A stretch of 17,608 nucleotides of DNA, taken from the NCBI GenBank assembly GCA_964638005.1, contig CAZWXS010000046.1, positions 1 to 17,608 on the forward strand, written 5' to 3'. Positions 6,424 through 14,001 of this stretch are shown one piece after another. This DNA is from JAAYYM01 sp964638005. GTDB lineage: Bacteria; Bacillota; Clostridia; Lachnospirales; Lachnospiraceae. The notes beneath the pieces were generated by a model, which was not told the DNA's origin, did not search any database, and saw only the letters and a program-made list of their open reading frames with translations. Every line of letters begins with the position of its first letter. The stretch's first letter is position 1. Position numbers and translations under genes: made by a program.

Positions 6424-7641
6424 ATGAAAAAGAAATTATTAAGCGTATTACTTGTAGCTGCCATGACCACTGCTTTACTTGCAGGATGTGGTTCCACAGC
6501 TGCTGACACAGGCGCAGCAACAGACGCTGCTGAGACAACAGAAGCTGCTGACGCAGCAGAGCCGGCAACAACAGAAGCAGGTGCTTCCGACGGCGGCACA
6601 TTTTTGATCGGTGGTATCGGACCTCTTACAGGTGCTGCTGCTTCTTACGGATTATCCGTTAAGCAGGGTGCTGAAATCGCCATTCAGGAAATCAACGAAG
6701 CTGGCGGCGTAAAAGTCGGTGATGTAACATACACATTCGCTATGCAGTTCGAAGATGATCAGGCTACAGAGGACAAGGCCATCCAAGCTTACAACACATT
6801 GATGGATCAGAAAGTCAATGCAATCCTCGGAACTGTTACATCAGGCGCATGTCTTGCAATCGTAGATCTGACAGCAGAAGACGGTATTCTTCAGATCACA
6901 CCTTCAGGTTCCGCTCAGGATTGTACCAAGAACCCGAACGGATTCAGAATCTGCTTCACAGACCCTCTTCAGGGTGTCACAATGGCAGACTATGCTGTAA
7001 AAGAATTAGGTTATAAGAAGATTGCAGTCATCTTCAATAATTCCGATGACTACTCAACAGGTATCAAGGATGCATTCGAGGCACAGGTTGCCGCTAACGG
7101 CGGAGAGATCGTAGCAAGCGAATCCTTTGTAAAGGATGACGTAGACTTCAACACACAGCTGACCAGTATCAAGGGTACAGATGCAGAAGTCATCTTCGTT
7201 CCCGCTTACTACAATGATGCAACCTATATTACAAAGCAGGCACAGGAACTCGGCATGGAACTTCCGTTCCTCGGTTCAGACGGATGGGATGGCGTGCTGA
7301 ACACAGTCACCGATCCTACAACAGTAGAAGGCGCCGTATTCTTAAGCCCATTCTTCGCAGGAGAAGACAATGAACTCGTTAAGAACTTCGTTGCTTCATA
7401 CGAAGCTGCTTACAGTGCAACACCTGACCAGTTTGCAGCAGATGCATACGATACAGTCTATGTATTTAAGGCTGCTATGGAAAAGGCCGGTTCTATCGAA
7501 AGCGCTGATATGATTGCTGCTATGCCGGAGATCTCTATTGATGGTCTGACAGGCGCAGGCATGAGCTTCACTGTAGACGGTGAGCCGAATAAGGGCGCTA
7601 AATTCATCACAATCAAAAACGGTGAATACACAATGGAATAA
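6424..7641 (+). CDS. livK: branched-chain amino acid type ABC transporter substrate-binding lipoprotein
   Basis: Extracytoplasmic receptor (Peripla_BP_6 fold) that delivers substrate to LivHM. The start is ATG at 6424, with GGAGGAG eight bases upstream; an in-frame upstream ATG at 6355 overlaps the promoter and is rejected. The 405-residue product begins MKKKLLSVLL, has a lipobox LLAGC with C22 as the lipid anchor, then an Ala/Thr/Glu-rich tether (about 23-55). The binding domain starts FLIGGIGPLTG and shows the family features GAEIAIQEINEAGG and a substrate-pocket region GTVTSGACLA. It is first in livKHMGF and followed by a terminator that should raise its level above the downstream genes. 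The true ligand could be leucine/isoleucine/valine, another amino acid, or a compound such as urea or a short amide; the sequence alone does not settle this. Confidence 0.93.
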   Translation: MKKKLLSVLLVAAMTTALLAGCGSTAADTGAATDAAETTEAADAAEPATTEAGASDGGTFLIGGIGPLTGAAASYGLSVKQGAEIAIQEINEAGGVKVGDVTYTFAMQFEDDQATEDKAIQAYNTLMDQKVNAILGTVTSGACLAIVDLTAEDGILQITPSGSAQDCTKNPNGFRICFTDPLQGVTMADYAVKELGYKKIAVIFNNSDDYSTGIKDAFEAQVAANGGEIVASESFVKDDVDFNTQLTSIKGTDAEVIFVPAYYNDATYITKQAQELGMELPFLGSDGWDGVLNTVTDPTTVEGAVFLSPFFAGEDNELVKNFVASYEAAYSATPDQFAADAYDTVYVFKAAMEKAGSIESADMIAAMPEISIDGLTGAGMSFTVDGEPNKGAKFITIKNGEYTME

Positions 7642-7658
7642 TCTTTACAAAATGAGTC

Positions 7659-7698
7659 AAGGGAGACCGGTGCAAATAGCGTCGGATCTCCCTTTTTT
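7659..7698 (+). terminator. intrinsic (probably partial) terminator after livK
   Basis: GGGAGA-CCG (7661-7669) pairs with CGG-a-TCTCCC (7683-7692) through one bulged A and is followed by six T. No clear promoter was found between it and livH (7801), so leaky termination is the likely way to obtain excess binding protein. Confidence 0.8.
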
Positions 7699-7800
7699 CT
7701 TGCATTTCGGCACTTTTTATGATACCATAAATTGCGTGTGCGCACTGCCTTCCTGCATTACACACAACAATAAGTATTCTAACAGTTTGGAGAAGATCAA

Positions 7801-8688
7801 ATGAATGTATTGAACAGTATTATCGAACAGCTGATTAACGGTCTGCGTACCGGCAGTATCTACGCACTGATTGCGCTGGGATATACCATGGTATACGGAA
7901 TCGCCAAGATGATTAACTTCGCACATGGTGATATCATCATGGTGGGGGCATATGTACTCTATGTATTCGTCTCGCTCCTGCACATACCTGCCATTCCCGC
8001 AGTGCTGTTGACAATCATGGTCTGCGCCGTCCTCGGTGTAGTCATTGAAAAGGTCGCATATAAGCCTCTCAGAAAGGCACAGCCTCTTGCAGTTCTCATC
8101 ACTGCAATCGGTGTCAGCTTCTTTCTGCAGAACCTGATCCAGCTCATATTCGGAGCAACGCCGATTCCCTTTGGCTCAATCATCAAGATTCCTGCCATCA
8201 AGGTCGGCGCCATTACCATATCAGGTATTACCATCGTAACTCTGGTAATCACAACAATCTGCATGATTGCCCTGACACTCTTCATCAACAAAACCAAAGC
8301 GGGACGTGCCATGCGTGCTGTATCGGAAGACAAAGGAGCTGCAGAACTCATGGGCATCAACGTCAACGGAACGATATCCCTGACCTTCTTCATCGGCTCC
8401 GCTCTCGCTGCCATTGCCGGCATCCTCTTCATCTGTCAATATGAAGCTTTGAAGCCGACACTCGGTGCACTGCCCGGTATCAAGGCATTCGTCGCTGCTG
8501 TTCTCGGCGGCATCGGAAGTATTCCCGGAGCTATGCTCGGCGGTATCATCCTCGGTTTGATCGAAAGTCTTTCCAAGGCATACATCTCCACACAGCTATC
8601 AGATGCCATTGTATTCGGTGTGCTCGTCATCGTTCTGCTGGTGAAACCTACCGGTCTCCTTGGCAAGCAAAGAAAGGAGAAGGTATGA
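7801..8688 (+). CDS. livH: ABC transporter permease LivH
   Basis: This 295-residue membrane permease of the branched-chain amino acid importer family forms the channel with LivM. It has about eight hydrophobic spans. Family motifs are the N-terminal LRTGSIYALIALGYTMVYGIAKMINFAHGDI (about 15-45), the cytoplasmic coupling region around RAMRAVSEDKGAAELMGI (about 168-185), and LGGIGSIPGAMLGG near the C-terminus. The start ATG at 7801 follows GGAG. It overlaps livM by four bases (ATGA), so translation is coupled. Confidence 0.96.
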   Translation: MNVLNSIIEQLINGLRTGSIYALIALGYTMVYGIAKMINFAHGDIIMVGAYVLYVFVSLLHIPAIPAVLLTIMVCAVLGVVIEKVAYKPLRKAQPLAVLITAIGVSFFLQNLIQLIFGATPIPFGSIIKIPAIKVGAITISGITIVTLVITTICMIALTLFINKTKAGRAMRAVSEDKGAAELMGINVNGTISLTFFIGSALAAIAGILFICQYEALKPTLGALPGIKAFVAAVLGGIGSIPGAMLGGIILGLIESLSKAYISTQLSDAIVFGVLVIVLLVKPTGLLGKQRKEKV

Positions 8689-9656
8689 TGAAAAACATAT
8701 TGAAAAATAAAAATAACATTATCATATTTATTGTAACGGTCGTTATTTATGCTCTGATCATGTTCCTCGTAAATGCAGGACTGCTGAACAGGCAGATGAC
8801 CTCCATCATCGTTCCGGTCTGTGTCAATGTCATGCTCGCAGTTTCCCTGTGCCTGATCGTCGGCTTTCTCGGCGAACTGACGCTCGGTCATGCAAGCTTT
8901 ATGTCCATCGGTGCATACACAGGCGCATTGATAACCCTAAACGCCACAGCACTTCCGGCACCGCTGGCATTTGCAGTCGCCATCATAGCGGGTGGTCTCG
9001 TTGCCGGTCTGTTCGGTATTCTCATCGGTGTACCCGTACTTCGTTTGAAAGGTGATTACCTTGCCATCGTAACACTTGGATTTGGTGAGATCGTAAAGTC
9101 CATCATCAACTCTCTGTCTATCACAGGCGGCGCAGCAGGTCTTTCCGATATACCGAAATATTCAACCTATAAACAGTTTACACTGATTTATATTATCATG
9201 GTGCTCATGATCATACTGATTGCAAATCTGGTCAATTCCAGACACGGACGCGCCATCTCTTCCATCCGCGATAATTACATTGCGGCAGAAGCGACAGGTA
9301 TTCCCGTCAGTCGGTTCAAGGTAACAGCATTTGTAATATCGGCGGTATTCGCTGGAATAGCAGGCGTTATTTATGCGCACAATGTCGGCATTCTGAAGCC
9401 CGGCAACTTTGATTACAATAAGTCCATAGAAATACTCGTTATGGTAGTACTCGGCGGTATGGGCAACATCAAGGGCTCTATCATCGCAGCTGTCATCCTG
9501 ACGATGCTTCCCGAGGTACTCAGAGGTCTCGACGATTATCGAATGCTGATGTATGCCATCGTCCTGATTGCAATGATGATCTTCAACAACTCTGCACTGA
9601 AGGCAAGGCTTCTTGAAAAGAAACGAATGAAATCTTCTGAAAAGGAGGCTGCATAG
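8685..9656 (+). CDS. livM: ABC transporter permease LivM
   Basis: This 323-residue partner permease to LivH has two N-terminal spans followed by the conserved GFLGELTLGHASFMSIGAYTGA region (about 58-79). The coupling segment SIRDNYIAAEATGIP sits near 197-211, and the closing LGGMGNIKGSI segment matches that of LivH. Two ATG codons lie in tandem (8685 and 8688), both served by AAAGGAG; the first overlaps the livH stop. livG begins one base after its stop codon. The product is integral to the cytoplasmic membrane. Confidence 0.96.
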   Translation: MMKNILKNKNNIIIFIVTVVIYALIMFLVNAGLLNRQMTSIIVPVCVNVMLAVSLCLIVGFLGELTLGHASFMSIGAYTGALITLNATALPAPLAFAVAIIAGGLVAGLFGILIGVPVLRLKGDYLAIVTLGFGEIVKSIINSLSITGGAAGLSDIPKYSTYKQFTLIYIIMVLMIILIANLVNSRHGRAISSIRDNYIAAEATGIPVSRFKVTAFVISAVFAGIAGVIYAHNVGILKPGNFDYNKSIEILVMVVLGGMGNIKGSIIAAVILTMLPEVLRGLDDYRMLMYAIVLIAMMIFNNSALKARLLEKKRMKSSEKEAA

Positions 9657-9657
9657 T

Positions 9658-10425
9658 ATGGTATTACTGGAAATTAAAAAATTAGGCATTTCCTTCGGCG
9701 GTCTGCGTGCCGTTGATGACTTGAATATGGAACTGGAAGAAGGCTCCCTGGTTGGTCTCATCGGACCCAACGGTGCCGGTAAAACAACCGTTTTCAATAT
9801 GCTGACCGGCGTCTATACACCCACGAACGGCAGGATCTTATTGGACGGCAAGAGCATCGTAGGCAAAAAGCCAAATGAAATCTGTGAAGCAGGCATCGCA
9901 CGTACCTTCCAGAACATCCGTCTGTTCAGCAAGATGACGGTGCTGGATAATGTCAAAGTTGCACTGCACAATCAGATCCATTATTCCCTGCTCGAAAGCT
10001 TCTTTCATGCAGGTTCCTATCGTAAAAAAGAGCAAATGATGAATGAAAAGGCTATGGAAATCCTCACGGTATTCGATTTGGACGGCCAGGCTGACTATAT
10101 GGCAACCAATCTTCCCTACGGCAAGCAGCGTAAGCTTGAAATTGCCAGGGCACTTGCCACAAATCCCCGCATACTGCTCTTAGACGAGCCTGCTGCGGGC
10201 ATGAATCCGAGCGAGACCAAGGAACTGATGAAGACCATCGAACTCGTCCGCAATCAATTCCATGTGACCATACTGCTGATCGAGCACGACATGAAACTTG
10301 TTTCCGGAATATGTGAATACTTATATGTGCTGAATTTCGGAACTCTGCTCGTACACGGCAAACCCGAAGAGGTTCTCAACGACCCCAAGGTTATCACCGC
10401 CTACCTCGGTGACGAAGAAGAATAA
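9658..10425 (+). CDS. livG: ABC transporter ATPase LivG
   Basis: This 255-residue ATP-binding subunit energises import through LivHM. Walker A GPNGAGKTT is at 36-44, the A-loop aromatic F13 is present, and the Q-loop region ARTFQNIRLF follows. The signature is the LivG-type LPYGKQRKLEIARAL rather than LSGGQ. Walker B is ILLLDEPAAGMN, and the H-loop histidine lies in LIEHDM. The C-terminal extension (FGTLLVHGKPEEVLNDPKVITAYLG) is typical of LivG. A strong AAAGGAGG site overlaps the end of livM. A 98-bp gap separates it from livF, without a clear terminator or promoter. Confidence 0.97.
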   Translation: MVLLEIKKLGISFGGLRAVDDLNMELEEGSLVGLIGPNGAGKTTVFNMLTGVYTPTNGRILLDGKSIVGKKPNEICEAGIARTFQNIRLFSKMTVLDNVKVALHNQIHYSLLESFFHAGSYRKKEQMMNEKAMEILTVFDLDGQADYMATNLPYGKQRKLEIARALATNPRILLLDEPAAGMNPSETKELMKTIELVRNQFHVTILLIEHDMKLVSGICEYLYVLNFGTLLVHGKPEEVLNDPKVITAYLGDEEE

Positions 10426-10523
10426 AGTAATACAAGTGTCTAAAGTCAAAAGCGCTTCACAAAGCAATTCGCAGTATTTTAATTTACTGAATATCAACCA
10501 TACATTTTAAGGAGGTTCACTCC

Positions 10524-11225
10524 ATGTCCATGCTGGAAATCAAAAATATAAACGTATACTACGGCCTCATCCACGCTCTCAAGGATGTATCCTTTGAAGT
10601 CAACGAAGGCGAGGTCATCGCTCTCATCGGTGCCAACGGTGCCGGTAAGACGACCATATTGCACACGATCACAGGTCTGCTGCAGGCTAAGAGCGGTTCG
10701 ATCATATTCGAGGGAAATGACATCACAAAGATGCCCGGATACAAGATCGTCTCCCTCGGTATGGCACACGTTCCGGAAGGACGCCGCGTTTTTGCCGAAT
10801 TGACCGTATATGAGAATCTGATGATGGGTGCCTATACCAGAAAAGATAAGGCTGAGATTGCAGAATCACTCGCCGGTATCTATGAGCATTTTCCCCGTCT
10901 TGAGGAAAGAAGGTCGCAGTTAGCCGGTACATTGTCCGGCGGCGAACAACAGATGCTCGCAATGGGGCGCGCCTTGATGTCCAAACCACGTATCCTGTTG
11001 ATGGATGAGCCCTCCATGGGACTCTCTCCCATCTATGTAAATGAAATATTCAACATCATCAAGGAAGTCAGTGAAAGCGGCACGACCGTTCTGCTGGTAG
11101 AGCAGAATGCAAAGAAAGCATTTTCCATCTCTGACAGATGCTATGTCCTTGAAACCGGCTCTATCATCATGGAAAATGAATATCTGAACGATGAATCCAT
11201 TAAGAAGGCTTATTTGGGCGAATAG
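10524..11225 (+). CDS. livF: ABC transporter ATPase LivF
   Basis: This 233-residue second ATP-binding subunit forms a heterodimer with LivG. Walker A GANGAGKTT is at 36-44, the signature LSGGEQQMLAMGRAL near 136-150 and Walker B ILLMDEPSMGL near 157-167. As is normal in LivF, the H-loop position reads VEQN rather than a histidine, so ATP hydrolysis at one site relies on LivG. The C-terminus (IIMENEYLNDESIKKAYLGE) matches the family. ATG at 10524 follows AAGGAGG. The next gene starts 12 bp after its stop. Confidence 0.97.
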   Translation: MSMLEIKNINVYYGLIHALKDVSFEVNEGEVIALIGANGAGKTTILHTITGLLQAKSGSIIFEGNDITKMPGYKIVSLGMAHVPEGRRVFAELTVYENLMMGAYTRKDKAEIAESLAGIYEHFPRLEERRSQLAGTLSGGEQQMLAMGRALMSKPRILLMDEPSMGLSPIYVNEIFNIIKEVSESGTTVLLVEQNAKKAFSISDRCYVLETGSIIMENEYLNDESIKKAYLGE

Positions 11226-11237
11226 GAGGGTTTAAAC

Positions 11238-11861
11238 ATGAATCAACCAATCATTACAATCGCGCGCCAGTATGGCAGCGGCGGCAAGACAATCGGACAG
11301 ATGCTGGCAGACGACCTGAATGTGAACTGCTATGAACGTGAGATCATCTCCATGGCCTCCGAAGACAGCGGCATCAACGAAAGCCTCTTTGCCAAGGTGG
11401 ATGAACGCATCGGCGTCAATTCCTTCTTCAAGATGAATCATATCTATAAGGGCAAGCTGATTTCTCCCGAAAGTGACGGATTTACCTCTAATCAGAATCT
11501 GTTCAATTATCAGGCTAAGATCATCAAGGATCTGGCCGATAAAGATTCCTGTGTCATCATCGGCAGATGTGCGAACTTCGTTCTGAAAGACAATCCGAAC
11601 GCCATCAGCGTATTCGTCTATGCGGATGCAGATTTTCTTCTGGAAAATGCACTGGAACGCACCAGCCTTTCCGAAAAAGACACGATCAAATTCATTGAGA
11701 AGACCAACAAATACAGAGCCGATTACTACAAATATTACACTGGACTCGACTGGTACGACCTGCGTGGCTATGACCTGTGTCTGGACAGCGGAAAACTTGG
11801 TTTCGAGGGCTGCAAGGAAGCCATCAAAGCTTATATGAAGATTCGCTTGCAAAATAAATAA
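11238..11861 (+). CDS. cytidylate kinase-like family protein (P-loop nucleotide kinase fold)
   Basis: This 207-residue protein has the N-terminal pattern ITIARQYGSGGKTIG (6-20), in which GSGGKT forms the P-loop. That is the hallmark of the cytidylate-kinase-like family (Cytidylate_kin2) common in Clostridia. Further family features are CYEREIISMA after the first strand, CVIIGRCANFVL, an alanine/aspartate strand VFVYADADF and the segment KYRADYYKYYTG. Canonical CMP kinase is a separate gene with different motifs, so true CMP phosphorylation should not be assumed. It is 12 bp behind livF with a strong AGGAGGG site, so it is almost certainly expressed with the transporter. Its relation to amino acid import is unknown. 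Confidence 0.88.
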   Translation: MNQPIITIARQYGSGGKTIGQMLADDLNVNCYEREIISMASEDSGINESLFAKVDERIGVNSFFKMNHIYKGKLISPESDGFTSNQNLFNYQAKIIKDLADKDSCVIIGRCANFVLKDNPNAISVFVYADADFLLENALERTSLSEKDTIKFIEKTNKYRADYYKYYTGLDWYDLRGYDLCLDSGKLGFEGCKEAIKAYMKIRLQNK

Positions 11862-11874
11862 TAAGCGTTATAAT
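11847..11874 (+). promoter_or_regulatory. promoter of the antiporter gene
   Basis: -35 TTGCAA (11847-11852), inside the last codons of the kinase-like gene, a 16-bp spacer and a perfect -10 TATAAT (11869-11874). The expected start is near 11881. Confidence 0.6.
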
Positions 11875-11879
11875 AGTAG

Positions 11880-11905
11880 TTGTGTGCAAAAACACCGCAC
11901 CACAA
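11880..11905 (+). repeat. stem-loop at the 5' end of the antiporter transcript
   Basis: TTGTGTGC (11880-11887) pairs with GCA-c-CACAA (11897-11905) through one bulged C, with a 9-nt A-rich loop. No U-run follows, so it is not a good terminator for the liv/kinase unit. It would form the first bases of a transcript from the promoter just upstream, suggesting an mRNA-stabilising leader or an operator dyad. Confidence 0.4.
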
Positions 11906-11934
11906 TACCTAAGAAAGAAAGATGAAAAGAAATT

Positions 11935-13128
11935 ATGGAAGCATATGAAATATTTAAGGATTTAGCCATTATTGTTATTTTTGCAAAATTTTTCGGAATC
12001 GTAGCAAGAAAATTGAAGGCACCTCAAGTGGTCGGCGAGATTATTGCCGGCCTGCTTATTGGGCCAAGCCTGCTTGGGCTTGTGTCTGCTTCTGATTTTC
12101 TCGTGCAGATGGCAGAAATCGGTGTTGTAATGATCATGTTCTCAGCCGGTCTGGAAACAGACCTGAAGGAACTGATGAAGACAGGCCCCACCGCTCTTTT
12201 GATCGCATGTGCCGGTGTATTCATTCCACTTGTATTCGGAACGATTCTGAACATGCTATTTTACGGATTTGCCTCATTCGGAACTCTGGAATTCTACAAA
12301 TCCATGTTCATCGGCGTGATCATGACTGCCACCTCTGTCAGCATTACCGTACAGGCGCTGAAAGAACTCGGCTATCTGAAGGGCAAGATCGGAACGACCA
12401 TTCTGGCTGCCGCAATCATTGATGATATCATCGGCATCGTTGTGCTGACCTTTGTCATCGGCTTCAAAGATCCCGAACAGCATATGGGACTGGTTGTCGT
12501 AAATACCGTCCTGTTCTTCGTATTTTCCATCGTGGTCGGCTATATTGCCTATAAAGTATTCAAGAAATTTAATAAGCGTTATCCGCATACCAGACGTATT
12601 CCCATTGCCGGACTGGCCTTCTGTCTTGCCATGTCCTATATTGCCGAGAAGTATTTCGGCATTGCAAATATTACCGGTGCGTATGTAGCCGGCATCATCC
12701 TGTGCAGCATCCGTGATTCCGAATACATCGCGGAGAAAATGGATATCAATGCCTATATGCTCTTTGGCCCGATTTTCTTTGCAAGTATCGGATTAAAAAC
12801 AGATATTACGAGCTTCTCAAGCGCCATTTTATGGTTTTCGGTCGCCTTCGTGCTTGTCGCACTGATTACAAAAATCGTTGGTTGTGGTCTGATGGCAAAG
12901 CTCTGCCGCTTTTCGACGCCTGATTCGCTCAAGATCGGTGTCGGTATGATGACGCGCGGCGAAGTTGCCCTGATCGTATCTCAAAAGGGATTGTCAGTAG
13001 GACTGTTGGATCCGGTATACTTTACCTCGGTCATTTTATTGATCATCGTTTCTTCCGTCCTGACTCCGATTGCACTAAAATTCCTGTATGCAAAGTCACC
13101 GGAAGTCATCATCGCTTCGAACAACTAA
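11935..13128 (+). CDS. cation:proton antiporter, CPA2 family (Na_H_Exchanger domain)
   Basis: This 397-residue membrane protein has about 12-13 hydrophobic spans covering the Na+/H+ exchanger domain. Seen motifs are the N-terminal KLKAPQVVGEIIAGLLIGPSLLG (about 27-49), the broken-helix stretch TATSVSIT (131-138) and the adjacent aspartates D163-D164 in AAIIDDIIGI. That Asp-Asp pair is the ion site of electrogenic CPA2/NapA-type exchangers. A later segment, GMMTRGEVALIVSQKG, is also typical. There is no C-terminal RCK/TrkA-N domain, unlike full KefB/KefC proteins, so direct nucleotide or glutathione gating is unlikely. Translation initiation looks weak: only A/G-rich GAAAGA lies before ATG at 11935. 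It has its own promoter and is 34 bp before an AraC-type regulator. Whether Na+ or K+ is exchanged cannot be read from the sequence. Confidence 0.92.
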   Translation: MEAYEIFKDLAIIVIFAKFFGIVARKLKAPQVVGEIIAGLLIGPSLLGLVSASDFLVQMAEIGVVMIMFSAGLETDLKELMKTGPTALLIACAGVFIPLVFGTILNMLFYGFASFGTLEFYKSMFIGVIMTATSVSITVQALKELGYLKGKIGTTILAAAIIDDIIGIVVLTFVIGFKDPEQHMGLVVVNTVLFFVFSIVVGYIAYKVFKKFNKRYPHTRRIPIAGLAFCLAMSYIAEKYFGIANITGAYVAGIILCSIRDSEYIAEKMDINAYMLFGPIFFASIGLKTDITSFSSAILWFSVAFVLVALITKIVGCGLMAKLCRFSTPDSLKIGVGMMTRGEVALIVSQKGLSVGLLDPVYFTSVILLIIVSSVLTPIALKFLYAKSPEVIIASNN

Positions 13129-13162
13129 CTGAGAAAACAATACCTGTGAAAGGCACACATGC

Positions 13163-13840
13163 ATGAATGAAAATGCTGGTTCTGAATTTACGTTGAATAA
13201 CGCAAATGAATATTGTGAATGTTTTTGTTCCTATTTGCAGGCGCATAATCGTGAAGCCCTGCAGGAAACACTGCTGAAACTGCGCCTGGAACTGAATCCC
13301 GGAGACACTCTGCAATATGAGTCCAAGCTGATGCTCATTGATATCATACTGGACATCAAGCAGGCATTGCTGTGCAGATATACGACAGCCGCCATTCCCT
13401 TCCCGGATAACTACACCATCGTCAAAAGCATCCTGGAAGCAGAATACGTGCATGAAACATTCGATTTTCTTGAGGATCAGTTTGAAATGATCATGAGCTA
13501 TCTCGCAAGCAGCTCAAACGGCAAGGTCGTATACGATATCCTGCACTACATCAATCACAACTATCATGACAATATACAGTTGTCTACGCTTGCCACCCTG
13601 TTTGGATATAACAGTTCCTATCTGGGAAAGCTTTTTACGAAAAGAATCGGAACACCATTTAATGCTTACTTAGATTATGTGCGGATTTCACGTTCTAAGA
13701 CGTTGTTATTGCAGCAGGATATGAAGGTATATACGATTGCAGAGCAGGTCGGGTATAAGAGTGTAGATTACTTTCATCAGAAGTTTAGGGCACATACGGG
13801 GATGACACCGTTGGAGTTTCGGAAGAAGTATATGATATAA
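13163..13840 (+). CDS. AraC family transcriptional regulator
   Basis: This 225-residue protein ends in the AraC/XylS DNA-binding domain (about 122-225). The first helix-turn-helix is about 138-160 (LSTLATLFGYNSSYLGKLF). The second is about 188-212 (YTIAEQVGYKSVDYFHQKFRAHTG) with the closing MTPLEFRKKY. The N-terminal 120 residues are helical with no cupin or receiver pattern I recognise, so the effector is unknown. ATG at 13163 follows GAAAGG by nine bases; an ATG four bases earlier gives only three codons. It follows the antiporter by 34 bp and ends at a strong terminator. It converges with the sugar ABC operon, whose control region is 3.6 kb away and contains AraC-like direct repeats. Either that operon or the antiporter could be its target; this is inference. 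Confidence 0.93.
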   Translation: MNENAGSEFTLNNANEYCECFCSYLQAHNREALQETLLKLRLELNPGDTLQYESKLMLIDIILDIKQALLCRYTTAAIPFPDNYTIVKSILEAEYVHETFDFLEDQFEMIMSYLASSSNGKVVYDILHYINHNYHDNIQLSTLATLFGYNSSYLGKLFTKRIGTPFNAYLDYVRISRSKTLLLQQDMKVYTIAEQVGYKSVDYFHQKFRAHTGMTPLEFRKKYMI

Positions 13841-13849
13841 ATTCGTAAG

Positions 13850-13889
13850 AAAAGAAGAACAACCATAGTTACTGGCTGTTCTTCTTTTT
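13850..13889. terminator. intrinsic terminator after araC-type gene, possibly bidirectional
   Basis: AAAAGAAGAACA (13850-13861) pairs perfectly with TGTTCTTCTTTT (13877-13888) and plus-strand RNA ends in a U-run. Minus-strand RNA ends UUCUUUUCUU, so it may also stop the sugar operon coming from the right. It is the first clear terminator after the one behind livK. Confidence 0.85.
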
Positions 13890-13920
13890 GGTCTTTGTTG
13901 CTTGCTACTTTGTTGGTGGG

Positions 13921-13976
13921 GTCGAAAAATGTTCCATTTTTCGACTGCTGGCATTTTGCTGCGCAAAATATCCAGC
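13921..13976. repeat. two tandem hairpins between araC-type gene and sugar ABC operon
   Basis: Hairpin 1 is a perfect 10-bp stem, GTCGAAAAAT (13921-13930) with ATTTTTCGAC (13936-13945), loop GTTCC. Hairpin 2, one base on, pairs GCTGG-c-ATTTTGC (13947-13959) with GCAAAAT-at-CCAGC (13963-13976), loop TGC. No U-run follows hairpin 1 in minus-strand RNA. The unit forms the 3' untranslated part of the sugar operon mRNA and could be a dispersed palindromic repeat or an mRNA-protecting structure. Confidence 0.6.
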
Positions 13977-14001
13977 TATCCTTTAACTCTATCCTTTAAC
14001 T
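13976..14001. repeat. exact 13-bp tandem duplication over the stop codon of the second sugar permease
   Basis: CTATCCTTTAACT occurs at 13976-13988 and again at 13989-14001 without a gap. The second copy contains the TAG stop codon and the last codons of the permease gene; the first lies just downstream and contributes the final base pairs of hairpin 2. Replication slippage is the simplest origin, and the protein end is unchanged by it. Confidence 0.85.

Noticed and set aside
9162..9797. 211-codon minus-strand open frame opposite livM/livG
   Set aside because: It spans two clear plus-strand genes and encodes a Cys/His/Asn-rich product typical of antisense reading.
10426..10523. Internal promoter or terminator in the livG-livF gap
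   Set aside because: Only short dyads (AAGCGCTT; CAGTA...TACTG) and no paired -35/-10 or stem with U-run were found.
11232..11852. 206-codon minus-strand open frame opposite the kinase-like gene
   Set aside because: It is an almost exact antisense shadow of the well-supported plus-strand gene, with no recognisable domain.
13706..13966. 86-codon minus-strand frame between the sugar operon and araC-type gene
   Set aside because: It is formed by reading through the two hairpins and the terminator and then antisense to the AraC domain; no start signals.
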